Of a stretch of DNA of 19,106 bases, positions 1 to 8,178 are shown in pieces. The stretch is taken from assembly GCA_026984275.1 (NCBI GenBank), contig JALSSM010000098.1, positions 1-19,106 on the forward strand, read 5' to 3'. How positions within the stretch are numbered: position 1 is the first letter of the stretch; each line of letters begins with the position of its first letter. The stretch comes from Gammaproteobacteria bacterium. Its GTDB lineage: Bacteria > Pseudomonadota > Gammaproteobacteria > CAJXQU01. Both the position numbers and the translations under genes were made by a program. The notes below the pieces were generated by a model, which saw only the letters and a list, made by a program, of their open reading frames with translations, did not search any database and was not told the DNA's origin.

Positions 1-1
1 C

Positions 2-331
2 TGCTTCGAACAAGTCATGGTCATTGGTGAGTCTCGCCCATACCCAACAGCACTCGTTGTTCTTGAACCAGATCAATGGGCAAAACAGGCTAAGGCCGAA
101 GGACTGGAAGGCTTACCTCTCGAAGACGAAAAAGTTGAGAAGTTTTTGACAGATCATCTTGCTGAATTACTCAAAGATTTTCCAGGCTACGCAAGAGTCC
201 GACGAGCAGCCTGTACCCTGGAAGCATGGACAGTTGAAAATGGCATGATCACACCAACCCTGAAAACTAAACGCAAAGTGATTTTAGAAAAATTTGAAAA
301 AACAATTGATAGACTCTATGAAGGACACTAA
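2..331 (+). CDS. Long-chain acyl-CoA synthetase (FAA1-type AMP-binding enzyme), C-terminal fragment
   Basis: The reading frame is open from the window edge, so only the last ~109 residues are present. Enzymes of this family form an acyl-adenylate and then the acyl-CoA thioester, activating fatty acids or similar carboxylic acids in the cytoplasm. What is visible is the small C-terminal lid domain: a strand with VIGESRPYPTALVV, a helical insert, and the closing ENGMITPTLKTKRK segment. That segment carries the conserved lysine-rich hinge seen in COG1022/FAA1-type long-chain synthetases, which end in a similar way (…LYxGH). The AMP-binding P-loop and adenylation motifs lie outside the window, so substrate preference cannot be judged. 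The FadL-like porin 127 bases downstream on the same strand fits a role in using an imported hydrophobic substrate. An aryl- or medium-chain ligase is less likely given this C-terminal motif. Confidence 0.82.
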   Translation, partial: CFEQVMVIGESRPYPTALVVLEPDQWAKQAKAEGLEGLPLEDEKVEKFLTDHLAELLKDFPGYARVRRAACTLEAWTVENGMITPTLKTKRKVILEKFEKTIDRLYEGH

Positions 332-458
332 AGTAAATAGAAGCTTCATATATTCTTTTTTACTATTTGGTTATTCTATTCTGATATTGTACGAACAGGC
401 CAATAAACCTTAAGTTACTCCGGTTCTTAAATCCGGAATCGGGGTTCCTTCAGGTAAA
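332..458 (+). other. Leader region of the FadL-like gene with small stems
   Basis: A 127-base AT-rich gap. Near the start codon, TCCGG (419-423) can pair with CCGGA (433-437), and the overlapping GGAA (435-438) can pair with TTCC (445-448), so the two stems exclude each other. No convincing promoter boxes or terminator were found. A weak ribosome-binding site (AGGT) precedes the ATG at 459. Confidence 0.25.
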
Positions 459-1903
459 ATGACCAACAATAATAAACAAAACAAATTCAAATTATTACAG
501 CATGGATTATTAACAATTGCCCTGCTCGGTGCAGTATCCTCAAATACATTCGCCACTACGGGCTACTTTGGCATCGGTTACGGCCCGAAATCAACAGGCA
601 TGGCAGGAGCTGTTGTGGCACAGTGCCGCAAGATGCAATGATTGCCAGTAAAAACCCGGCAGGCATGGGACTCGTTGGGGAGCGTAGCGATTTTTCTATA
701 CGTTTATTCAGTCCTATACGTGAAGCAGAACTCGACACTTCTGTTGTCGGTGCCAGTTTCAAGGTCAGTGACCGTAGTGAACGAGATTTTTTTGTCATTC
801 CTAATTTTGGGATCACAAAGCAGATTAATCATAAAACATGGGCCGGTCTGACTGTTTATGCTAATGGCGGTATGAATACGAGTTATGATGTAAATCTTTA
901 CGATCAGGCCTCAGCTGTTCTGGGCGCTTTTGCAATGGGTGGTCCAGCCGCTGCTGCTACCGTACCAGCTGGAACAACAACGGGTACTCCTGACACAGGT
1001 ACTTTGGGTGTCGATCTGGCTCAGTTGATTATTGCTCCGACAATTACATTTCAGGTTCAACCAAAACATACTATTGGCATCTCACTGCTCATCGGTATTC
1101 AACGATTTGAAACCTATGGGATGGGTAACTTCCAATGCTTTACACCAACGGGTGCAATGAACAACCCTGCAGCCTGTTCCCCAGGAGCAGCAGGATCACT
1201 GACTCCTGGTTTTATTCCTTCTAAAAAACTGACGAATAATGGCCATGAATGGTCATACGGAGCGGGAGTAAAAGTCGGTTGGGTCGGACAAGTTCATCCC
1301 AGGATCACACTGGGTGCAGCTGCCGCCAGTAAGATTTATATGACTGAATTCGATGACTATAGTGAACTATTTGCTGGACAAGGAGACTTCGACATACCCG
1401 CTAATCTTTCTGCAGGAATGGCCTTTCATGCAACACCGGAACTGACTGTAGCTCTGGATTATGAAAGAATTTTTTACAGTGGTGTCAATTCAGTTGGCAA
1501 TGCGGGGCCTATCCCTACGCCATTTGGCCCGGGATTTCCTCCAGGCTCTGGCCTTCTTGGACTGGATAACGGTCTGGGATTTGGCTGGAAAGATATCAGC
1601 ATCTATCGATTAGGAATGAAATACGACTGGAAAGAAAACTGGACAATACGGGCGGGCTATAGCTATAACGATAGTCCAATTCCTGATGATCAGATCCTGT
1701 TCAACGTGATCGCTCCTGCAGTAAATAAGCATCATGTGACATTTGGTTTTACCTATAAACCTTCAAACAAAGGTGAATGGTCATTTGCCTATATCCATGC
1801 ATTCAATGAAGAGCAGAAAACTTCACGATCACCATTTGGAATTCCTGCCTCGATTGGCATGTACCAGAATTCACTCGAATTGGGATACTCCTGGAAATTC
1901 TAG
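459..1903 (+). pseudogene. FadL/OmpP1/TodX-type outer-membrane transport protein, frameshifted after the signal peptide
   Basis: This family forms 14-stranded outer-membrane beta-barrels that admit long-chain fatty acids or aromatic hydrocarbons. Frame one (459-641) gives a signal peptide (…ALLGAVSSNTFA) and the family N-terminus TTGYFGIGYGPKSTGMAGA, then stops at 639-641. The homologous continuation PQDAMIASKNPAGMGL, with the conserved NPA motif of the hatch domain, resumes in another frame near 623 and stays open to 1903 (~426 residues). The end, LELGYSWKF, is a typical barrel terminus with a final aromatic residue. Between the GCA codon at 618-620 and the CCG codon at 626-628 there are five bases, which is not a multiple of three. 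The rest of the gene has no other lesion, so this is either a recent mutation or a sequencing/assembly error. If the sequence is right, the product is not exported. A two-cysteine loop (FQCFTPTG…AACSPG) may form a disulfide. Family assignment is firm; substrate is unknown. Confidence 0.85.
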
Positions 1904-1989
1904 TCGTAAATCATAACCACATGAATTTCCGGAAATGAGTTCAAGAGCCTTTCTCGTTATATCATTGGACATCCATTATTTGTAAATGC

Positions 1990-3429
1990 TTATTTTAACA
2001 GCTTCTTCAGATCCTTCGCCTCCCAATGCGGGAAGTGTTTTCTGATCAAGGCATTCAACTCAATTTCAAAATCAGAGATTTGTCCTACAGAGCTGACTTG
2101 TCGCGCTTGTGAACTAACAACAATTTCTGTGATCATGCCTGCACCAATCGTTACATTCGTCAGACGATCAATGATGATGAATGATCCTGTACTTCGATTT
2201 CGTTTGTAGGCATCGAAGACAACTGATTTATTCAAAGAAAATTCGCATTGACCAATTTCATTAAGACGTAATTCATTTGCATCACTCTCGGCCAAAGTGT
2301 TGATGTCTATCTGGCTGTCTATCGCTGTCAAAACGCCCGTGCTATCACTCACTCCCACTTTAAAACTGTATTGTTTGCCGCGTATTAATGGCTTTTCAGT
2401 CATCCAGACAACCGTTGCTTTGAAATGACTGGCGACATGAGGTTGATGATCACGATGTACAATCATGTCGCCACGGCTAACATCAATTTCATCTTCCAGA
2501 GTGACGGTAATCGCTTCACCGGGTGAAGCCTCCACAAGCTCACCATCATAAGTAATAATAGATTTAACCCGGCTTTCACTTCCCGATGGCAGCACAGTAA
2601 TTTCATCACCCGAATTAAGTATGCCTGAGGCCAGCGTTCCACAATACCCTCGGAAATCCAGATTGGGACGATTGACATATTGCACAGGAAAACGCATATC
2701 ATGAAGATTAACATCAGATGATAATTCAATATTTTCCAGCAAATCCATCAGCGTTTTCCCTTGATACCAGGGCATGTTCTCGCTTTTGTTGACAACATTA
2801 TCACCTACCAGTGCTGAGAGCGGTACGAAATGTACATCTTCCATTTCCAGCTCACGGGCAAACTCACTGAAATCTTTGCGAATATCGTTATATACCTGCT
2901 CGCTATAGTCCTTGATATCCATTTTATTGATCGCGACAATAATATGCTTAATACCTAATAACGAAGCGATAAAACTATGGCGGCGTGTTTGTGTTTGCAC
3001 ACCATAACGTGCATCGATCAGAATAACGGCTAACTGGCAGTTCGAAGCTCCTGTTGCCATATTGCGGGTATATTGTTCATGTCCCGGTGTATCAGCAATG
3101 ATGAATTTACGCTTTGTTGTCGAGAAATAACGATAGGCAACATCGATAGTAATGCCCTGTTCACGCTCAGCCTGCAGACCATCAACCAGCAGCGCCAGAT
3201 CAACAGATTCACCCGTTGTTCCGGACTTGACACTGTCTTTGGTAACGGCCTCCAGTTGATCTTCATAGATCATTTTAGAGTCATGTAATAAACGGCCAAT
3301 CAATGTACTTTTTCCATCATCAACATTACCACAGGTCAGAAAACGCAGAATTTCTTTGTTTTCATGCTGCTTGAGATAGGCCTCGATATCAGTAGCGATC
3401 AGATCTGAATGAAATGTCTTCTTATCCAT
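1990..3429 (-). CDS. cysN: Sulfate adenylyltransferase subunit 1 (GTPase subunit)
   Basis: CysN is the regulatory GTPase of the heterodimeric ATP sulfurylase. Its GTP hydrolysis drives synthesis of adenosine 5'-phosphosulfate from ATP and sulfate by CysD. The 479-residue product has a complete translation-factor-like G domain: P-loop GNVDDGKST (about 34-42), switch region REQGITID (89-96), DTPGH (113-117) and NKMD (168-171). EF-Tu-like beta-barrel domains follow. The length matches stand-alone CysN (E. coli about 475), and there is no C-terminal APS kinase (CysC) fusion. The start overlaps the cysD stop by one base (TGATG), so translation is probably coupled. No cysC, cysH or sulfite reductase gene is visible, so the pathway continues elsewhere. 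The gene ends 86 bases from the convergent FadL-like gene, with no convincing terminator between them. Confidence 0.97.
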   Translation of the reverse strand: MDKKTFHSDLIATDIEAYLKQHENKEILRFLTCGNVDDGKSTLIGRLLHDSKMIYEDQLEAVTKDSVKSGTTGESVDLALLVDGLQAEREQGITIDVAYRYFSTTKRKFIIADTPGHEQYTRNMATGASNCQLAVILIDARYGVQTQTRRHSFIASLLGIKHIIVAINKMDIKDYSEQVYNDIRKDFSEFARELEMEDVHFVPLSALVGDNVVNKSENMPWYQGKTLMDLLENIELSSDVNLHDMRFPVQYVNRPNLDFRGYCGTLASGILNSGDEITVLPSGSESRVKSIITYDGELVEASPGEAITVTLEDEIDVSRGDMIVHRDHQPHVASHFKATVVWMTEKPLIRGKQYSFKVGVSDSTGVLTAIDSQIDINTLAESDANELRLNEIGQCEFSLNKSVVFDAYKRNRSTGSFIIIDRLTNVTIGAGMITEIVVSSQARQVSSVGQISDFEIELNALIRKHFPHWEAKDLKKLLK

Positions 3430-4331
3430 CAGAAATAACCCTCCTGTTTCTTCTTCTCCATCGAGCCTGCCTCATCATGATCAATCGCACGACCCTGTCG
3501 TTCAGATGTGGTTGTCAACAACATCTCCTGAATAATTTCCGGTAAAGTCTGAGCAGAAGATTCCACAGCACCGGTTAATGGATAACAACCCAGTGTTCTG
3601 AACCGCACCATTTTCATCTGCGGGGCTTCTCCCTCTTCAAGCCGCATCCGATCATCATCAACCATGATCATTAATCCATTCCGCTCAACAATTGGGCGTT
3701 CTGCGGCATAGTAAAGTGGCACGATAGGAATATCTTCAAGATAAATATATTGCCAGATATCCAGTTCCGTCCAGTTTGATAATGGGAACACACGGATACT
3801 TTCACCCTGATTCACCTTGCTATTATATATATTCCATAATTCAGGACGTTGCTGTTTCGGATCCCATCGATGATTTTTGTCACGAAACGAATACACACGT
3901 TCTTTTGCCCGCGATTTTTCTTCATCCCTGCGAGCACCACCAAAAGCAGCATCGAAACCATATTTATCCAGTGCCTGTTTCAGGGCATCCGTTTTCATGA
4001 TGTCTGTATAGCGTGCATGATCAAAGGGATTGATACCTTCATCAATTCCTTCCTGATTACTATGAACGATCAATTCCAGCCCTAGCTCTTTTACTCGTTG
4101 ATCACGAAAACGGATCATCTCCTTAAACTTCCAGGTGGTATCGACATGCAATAACGGGAAAGGAGGTTTCCCCGGCGCGAAAGCTTTCATCGCAAGATGC
4201 AACATGACCGCAGAATCTTTTCCGACCGAATACATCATCACCGGATTATCAAATTCCGCGGCAACTTCACGCATAATATGGATGCTTTCTGCTTCCAGCT
4301 GTTGAAGATGTGTTAATTGCTTTTGCGCCAT
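3429..4331 (-). CDS. cysD: Sulfate adenylyltransferase subunit 2 (catalytic)
   Basis: CysD carries the adenylyl-transfer active site of ATP sulfurylase and partners with CysN in the first step of sulfate assimilation. The 300-residue product shows the PP-loop signature YSVGKDSAVM (about residues 34-43), the conserved HVDTTWKFKEM segment, FGGARRDEEKSRAKER, and the family C-terminal tail EKKKQEGYF. Length equals the usual ~302. It is the first gene of a cysD-cysN pair joined by a one-base stop/start overlap. A 163-base gap separates it from ispF upstream on the same strand, so it could have its own promoter there, though I could not pick clear -35/-10 boxes. The pair could also supply sulfur oxidation in reverse, but with no dissimilatory genes visible the assimilatory role is the default reading. 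Confidence 0.97.
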   Translation of the reverse strand: MAQKQLTHLQQLEAESIHIMREVAAEFDNPVMMYSVGKDSAVMLHLAMKAFAPGKPPFPLLHVDTTWKFKEMIRFRDQRVKELGLELIVHSNQEGIDEGINPFDHARYTDIMKTDALKQALDKYGFDAAFGGARRDEEKSRAKERVYSFRDKNHRWDPKQQRPELWNIYNSKVNQGESIRVFPLSNWTELDIWQYIYLEDIPIVPLYYAAERPIVERNGLMIMVDDDRMRLEEGEAPQMKMVRFRTLGCYPLTGAVESSAQTLPEIIQEMLLTTTSERQGRAIDHDEAGSMEKKKQEGYF

Positions 4332-4494
4332 CGTTAATTCTCTAATTTCTATATCGTTTTTTTGTTCAGAGATCTTCTCACATTAACAGTGATCGGTGAA
4401 TAAACAGCATTAAATCATTCGGTTCTAACGTTATTCAGGTATCGTTTCAGTACAGTATTTTGAAAAGACTATAAATCCGGAACCTGGGATAAGG

Positions 4495-4968
4495 TTATAT
4501 AGAATCGATCAGACAAGCAGCATAGCAAGCAATCCCCTCTTCCCTGCCGGTAAAACCCATTTTTTCAGTTGTTGTTCCTTTGATGTTCAGATCATCATTA
4601 TTAAGGTTTAGATCCGATCCCAGAATTTTTCTCATCTCTGGAATATGTGGTGAGATTTTTGGTTTCTGAGCGACCACCGTTGCATCAATATTGATGATCT
4701 TGTATCCCTTTGTGGTCAGTAATTCAGCTACTTTTCGTAGTAAAATACGGCTATCAACTCCTTTTAAATCTGGATCAGTATCCGGGAAATGTTTTCCGAT
4801 ATCACCGAGTGCAGCCGCACCCAATAAGGCATCACAAATCGCATGGATCAGCACATCACCATCAGAATGAGCAGCCATCCCTTTGTCAAAAGGAATTCTC
4901 ACTCCACCCAGAATTATATGATCACCCTCTTTGAATCGGTGGGCATCATATCCCTGACCTATTCTCAT
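4495..4968 (-). CDS. ispF: 2-C-methyl-D-erythritol 2,4-cyclodiphosphate synthase
   Basis: IspF is the fifth enzyme of the MEP isoprenoid pathway. It cyclises CDP-methylerythritol 2-phosphate to MEcPP with release of CMP. The 157-residue product matches the family length and starts with the hallmark MRIGQGYDAHRF, whose Asp8 and His10 bind the metal. It continues with LGGVRIPFDKGMAAHSDGD (including the third metal ligand His), the GDIGKHFPDTD loop and the C-terminal TTTEKMGFTGREEGI signature that closes the trimer active site. It lies 10 bases behind ispD on the same strand, as in most gammaproteobacteria, so the two consecutive-pathway enzymes are almost certainly co-expressed. The imperfect repeat AACCT…AGGTT at 4481-4496 overlaps the stop codon but has no T-run, so I do not call it a terminator. 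Confidence 0.97.
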   Translation of the reverse strand: MRIGQGYDAHRFKEGDHIILGGVRIPFDKGMAAHSDGDVLIHAICDALLGAAALGDIGKHFPDTDPDLKGVDSRILLRKVAELLTTKGYKIINIDATVVAQKPKISPHIPEMRKILGSDLNLNNDDLNIKGTTTEKMGFTGREEGIACYAACLIDSI

Positions 4969-4978
4969 TTTCCCGCCC

Positions 4979-5665
4979 TCATTTCATATTCTCCAGATAA
5001 TGTGTTGCTAACGCCAGATCTTGTGGTCGGGTAATTTTGATATTATCGACGTGTCCTTCTATCAGCAAAGGCCTCTTATTCATTAATTCCATTGCCTGAG
5101 CTTCATCTGTGACGATCAGTTTATTCTGTATGGTATTTTCCAGAGCTGATTTGAGATCTGACAGCCGAAACATCTGCGGTGTTAACGCATGCCATAATCC
5201 CGTTCTATCCACAGTTTCTGTTACCAGATTATCGGTGGCACGCTTCATGGTATCCCTAACTGGAGCAGCTAATAAACCTCCGACTTCATGTCCTGAAACT
5301 TCTGAAATTAATTTATCGATGTCTTCGTTTCTCAGACAAGGCCTTGCTGCATCATGTACCAGCACCCAGTCTTTTTGATCCGCCACTTTTTCGAGAGCCT
5401 TGAGTGCAGAAAGTACAGAATGACACCTTTCTGCCCCTCCTCGTGCCTTTATCAGTAACTGATCAGAACTGAGATTGAGTTGTTCCCAATACGGATCATC
5501 TGCTGCAATAGCCACAACCACTCCTGTAATATCAGGATGTTGAAAAAAACGACTCAGTGTATGTTCGAGGATAGTCTTGCCTGCAATTTTGAGGTATTGC
5601 TTGGGAATGTCTGCCTCCATTCTGGAGCCTGTCCCGGCTGCAGGAATAACGCCCCAATATTTCAT
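4979..5665 (-). CDS. ispD: 2-C-methyl-D-erythritol 4-phosphate cytidylyltransferase
   Basis: IspD transfers CMP from CTP to 2-C-methylerythritol 4-phosphate, the third MEP-pathway step. The 228-residue product has the nucleotidyltransferase glycine-rich loop IPAAGTGSRM near the N-terminus, followed by PKQYLKIAGKTILEHT, the ARGGAERCHSV segment, VHDAARPCL (metal and cytidine binding) and APVRDTMK. All are diagnostic of the family. The ATG overlaps the ftsB stop codon (ATGA at 5662-5665), and ispF follows after 10 bases, giving a tightly coupled ftsB-ispD-ispF unit as in E. coli. Length is normal. Nothing in the sequence suggests loss of activity. Confidence 0.97.
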   Translation of the reverse strand: MKYWGVIPAAGTGSRMEADIPKQYLKIAGKTILEHTLSRFFQHPDITGVVVAIAADDPYWEQLNLSSDQLLIKARGGAERCHSVLSALKALEKVADQKDWVLVHDAARPCLRNEDIDKLISEVSGHEVGGLLAAPVRDTMKRATDNLVTETVDRTGLWHALTPQMFRLSDLKSALENTIQNKLIVTDEAQAMELMNKRPLLIEGHVDNIKITRPQDLALATHYLENMK

Positions 5666-5982
5666 TCCTTTGTATCCTTATCAGTGACATTCTTTTCTGA
5701 TTCAGTCATATCAGGATCAACAATCTGATAAAAAGTTTCCCCTTTTTTGATCATTCCCATTTCACTTCTTGCCAGCTCTTCGATGGCTTCCAGCCCTGAT
5801 TTAAGGTCTTTAACCTCGGCAACGAGCGCTTCGTTTCTTTCTTTCATTTGTTTATTTTGCTGTTTCTGCAATTCAATTGCATTTCTGAGTTCACGTACTT
5901 CGGTAATACTGCCTTTTCCCACCCAAAGCTCATACTGCAACCAGAACAATAAAATAATTAGCAGGCTCAAAACAAAACGCAT
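5662..5982 (-). CDS. ftsB: Cell division protein FtsB (divisome bitopic protein)
   Basis: FtsB is a small bitopic inner-membrane protein that forms the FtsQLB complex and helps activate septal peptidoglycan synthesis. The 106-residue product begins with one hydrophobic segment (about residues 3-17) and a short WLQYELWVGKGS stretch typical of FtsB. A periplasmic coiled coil follows (about 25-75; ELRNAIELQKQQNKQMKER region), then ARSEMGMIKKGETFYQIV, the conserved FtsB C-terminal motif. The acidic tail after VDPD is lineage-specific. Position between eno and ispD is the standard gammaproteobacterial context. It lies 55 bases after eno and overlaps ispD by four bases. Confidence 0.95.
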   Translation of the reverse strand: MRFVLSLLIILLFWLQYELWVGKGSITEVRELRNAIELQKQQNKQMKERNEALVAEVKDLKSGLEAIEELARSEMGMIKKGETFYQIVDPDMTESEKNVTDKDTKE

Positions 5983-6037
5983 CAGTATTTCTCATAATCA
6001 GGAGCGATTTAGATCACCCCTGATGTTTGTTGCTATC

Positions 6038-7318
6038 TTACAAATTATAGAAGGTACTCTTTCCGGGATATGAAGCCTTGTTACCCAGTAATTCTTCAAT
6101 CACAATCAGACGATTGTACTTTGCAATTCGTTCGGATCGAGACATAGATCCTGTCTTGATCTGACCCGTTGAAGTTGCAACCGCAAGATCAGCGATGGTG
6201 GTATCTTCCGTCTCGCCAGAACGGTGGGAAACAACCGCTGTGTAATTAGCCTTTTTCGCCATTTCAATTGCAGCTAATGTCTCGGATAAAGTACCAATCT
6301 GATTCACCTTGATCAGAATGGAATTAGCAATATTTTTATCAATCCCCTCTTTCAGGATTTTAGTATTCGTCACAAACAAGTCATCCCCCACAAGTTGAAC
6401 TTTTTTCCCAAGACGTTCAGTCAATACTTTCCAACCATCCCAGTCATTTTCATCCATAGCATCTTCTATGGTAATTATTGGATATTTATCGACCCACTTA
6501 GCAAGCATATCTGTTAACTCTTCTGAAGATAATTTTCTGTTTTCTGAGGCCAGATTATATTTTCCGTCTCCATAAAACTCGGAACTGGCTACATCCAGTC
6601 CAATGGAGATATCTTCTCCTGCGATAAATCCTGCAGCATCAATCGCATCCAGTATCACTTCAACTGCGGCTTCATTTGACGATAAATCAGGAGCAAAACC
6701 ACCTTCATCACCAACGGAGGTACTTAACCCTTTCTTTCTTAAAATACTCTTCAGATTATGAAATACCTCAGCCCCATAACGCACCGCTTCACGCAGGCTT
6801 GAGGCTCCTACCGGCAGTATCATGAACTCCTGAAAATCAACACTGTTATCCGCATGTGAACCACCATTAATTATGTTCATCATTGGAACTGGCATAGTTA
6901 AGGGTCCATCACCACCCATGTATTGAAATAAAGGGACGCCAGCCTCGTTGGCTGCAGCATGCGCCGCTGCCATAGACACGCCAAGCAAAGCATTTGCACC
7001 GAGATTAGCTTTTGTCTCGGTTCCATCCATTTCAAGCATTAAATTATCAATACCGGCCTGATCAGTGACATCTTTGCCTTTCAGTCCTTGCTGAATCGTT
7101 GTGTTCACATTCTCAACAGCTTTCAAAACTCCCTGGCCAAGGTAACGCTCTGGATCACCGTCACGTAATTCAATTGCCTCCCGTTCACCAGTAGAAGCAC
7201 CAGATGGAACAGCAGCTGTGCCCATAACACCTGTTGCCGTGATCACATCGACCTGCACTGTTGGATTACCCCGTGAATCAACAATTTCACGTCCACGAAT
7301 TTCTTTTATTTCTGACAT
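6038..7318 (-). CDS. eno: Enolase (phosphopyruvate hydratase)
   Basis: Enolase interconverts 2-phosphoglycerate and phosphoenolpyruvate in glycolysis and gluconeogenesis. In many proteobacteria it is also a degradosome component. The 426-residue product is full length. It shows the N-terminal REIVDSRGNPTVQVDV, the SGASTGEREA loop that closes over the active site, the MNIINGGSHADNSVDFQEFM block, the catalytic-glutamate segment VGDEGGFAPD, the magnesium ligands in IEDAMDEND and VGDDLFVTN, and SHRSGETEDTTIADLAV at the substrate site. A good Shine-Dalgarno sequence (GAGGAAA) precedes the ATG. It follows kdsA by 44 bases on the same strand and precedes ftsB by 55 bases, the usual order. Confidence 0.98.
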   Translation of the reverse strand: MSEIKEIRGREIVDSRGNPTVQVDVITATGVMGTAAVPSGASTGEREAIELRDGDPERYLGQGVLKAVENVNTTIQQGLKGKDVTDQAGIDNLMLEMDGTETKANLGANALLGVSMAAAHAAANEAGVPLFQYMGGDGPLTMPVPMMNIINGGSHADNSVDFQEFMILPVGASSLREAVRYGAEVFHNLKSILRKKGLSTSVGDEGGFAPDLSSNEAAVEVILDAIDAAGFIAGEDISIGLDVASSEFYGDGKYNLASENRKLSSEELTDMLAKWVDKYPIITIEDAMDENDWDGWKVLTERLGKKVQLVGDDLFVTNTKILKEGIDKNIANSILIKVNQIGTLSETLAAIEMAKKANYTAVVSHRSGETEDTTIADLAVATSTGQIKTGSMSRSERIAKYNRLIVIEELLGNKASYPGKSTFYNL

Positions 7319-7362
7319 ATTATTTCCTCGCTATGCCTGCTCTTCATCATCCAGGCTTGTGT

Positions 7363-8178
7363 TTAAGTTTTTTTTACAATTTCATCGATTGATTTTAAGG
7401 TTTTTAAAAGTGATCCAAGTTCACCTAATGGCCATGAATTAGGGCCATCACTCAATGCCTTTTCCGGATCCGGATGCGTTTCCATAAACAGGCCGGCAAT
7501 CCCTGCGGCCATTGCCGCACGTGCCAATACAGGCACAAATTCACGCTGTCCTCCAGAGCTCCCGCCCTGACCACCAGGCATTTGTACGGAATGCGTAGCA
7601 TCGAACACTACAGGGCATCCTGTTGTTTCTGCCATAATCGGCATCGCACGCATATCCGAGATCAGGTAATTGTAACCAAAACTGGTGCCGCGATCACAAA
7701 CCATGATCTGTTCATTACCGGTGGCTTTGGCCTTTTCGACCACATATTGCATATCTCCCGGCGCCATAAACTGGCCTTTTTTGATATTGACGGGTATTCC
7801 AGCACTGCAAACATTCTGAATAAAATCAGTTTGTCGGGACAAAAAAGCTGGCGTTTGCATAACATCCACGACAGAGGCTATCTCTTTGAAAGGTGATGTT
7901 TCATGGACATCAGTTAATACCGGAACATTGATCTGTTGTTTAACCTTTTCCAGAATCGCCAGACCTTTTTCCAGGCCGGGTCCACGAAAGCTGGTATGTG
8001 AAGTGCGGTTAGCCTTGTCGTAAGAAGATTTATAGATAAAGGGTATTTGTAATTCATCTGTGATCGCTTTCAACATACCGGCTGTATCCAGTGCCAAAGA
8101 TTCACTTTCAATCACGCATGGACCTGCAATCAGGACAAAAGGCTGATCCCCACCAACTTCAAAGTCACACAGCTGCAT
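7363..8178 (-). CDS. kdsA: 3-deoxy-8-phosphooctulonate synthase (Kdo-8-P synthase)
   Basis: KdsA condenses phosphoenolpyruvate with arabinose 5-phosphate to give Kdo-8-phosphate, an early step of lipopolysaccharide inner-core synthesis. The product from this start has 271 residues and begins MQLCDFEVGGDQPFVLIAGPC, aligning with the family N-terminus. It also has the YKSSYDKANRTS segment, FRGPGLEKGL, the GQFMAPGDM block and the VFDATHSVQMPGG motif. An upstream ATG at 8199 would add seven residues. I prefer 8178 because an AGGAG at 8183-8187 sits four bases before it and because family members start there. This start overlaps the 3' end of pyrG by 14 bases, consistent with translational coupling. 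Confidence 0.96.
   Translation of the reverse strand: MQLCDFEVGGDQPFVLIAGPCVIESESLALDTAGMLKAITDELQIPFIYKSSYDKANRTSHTSFRGPGLEKGLAILEKVKQQINVPVLTDVHETSPFKEIASVVDVMQTPAFLSRQTDFIQNVCSAGIPVNIKKGQFMAPGDMQYVVEKAKATGNEQIMVCDRGTSFGYNYLISDMRAMPIMAETTGCPVVFDATHSVQMPGGQGGSSGGQREFVPVLARAAMAAGIAGLFMETHPDPEKALSDGPNSWPLGELGSLLKTLKSIDEIVKKT

Noticed and set aside
612..632. Programmed ribosomal frameshift in the FadL-like gene
   Set aside because: No slippery heptamer or stimulatory stem is visible, and the family is not known to use frameshifting.
1925..1936. Palindrome ATTTCCGGAAAT between the FadL-like gene and cysN as a terminator
   Set aside because: With a four-base loop only four A-T pairs remain and no T-run follows, so it is too weak to call.
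4481..4496. AACCT/AGGTT repeat after ispF as a terminator
   Set aside because: Short five-pair stem overlapping the stop codon, with no T-run on either strand.
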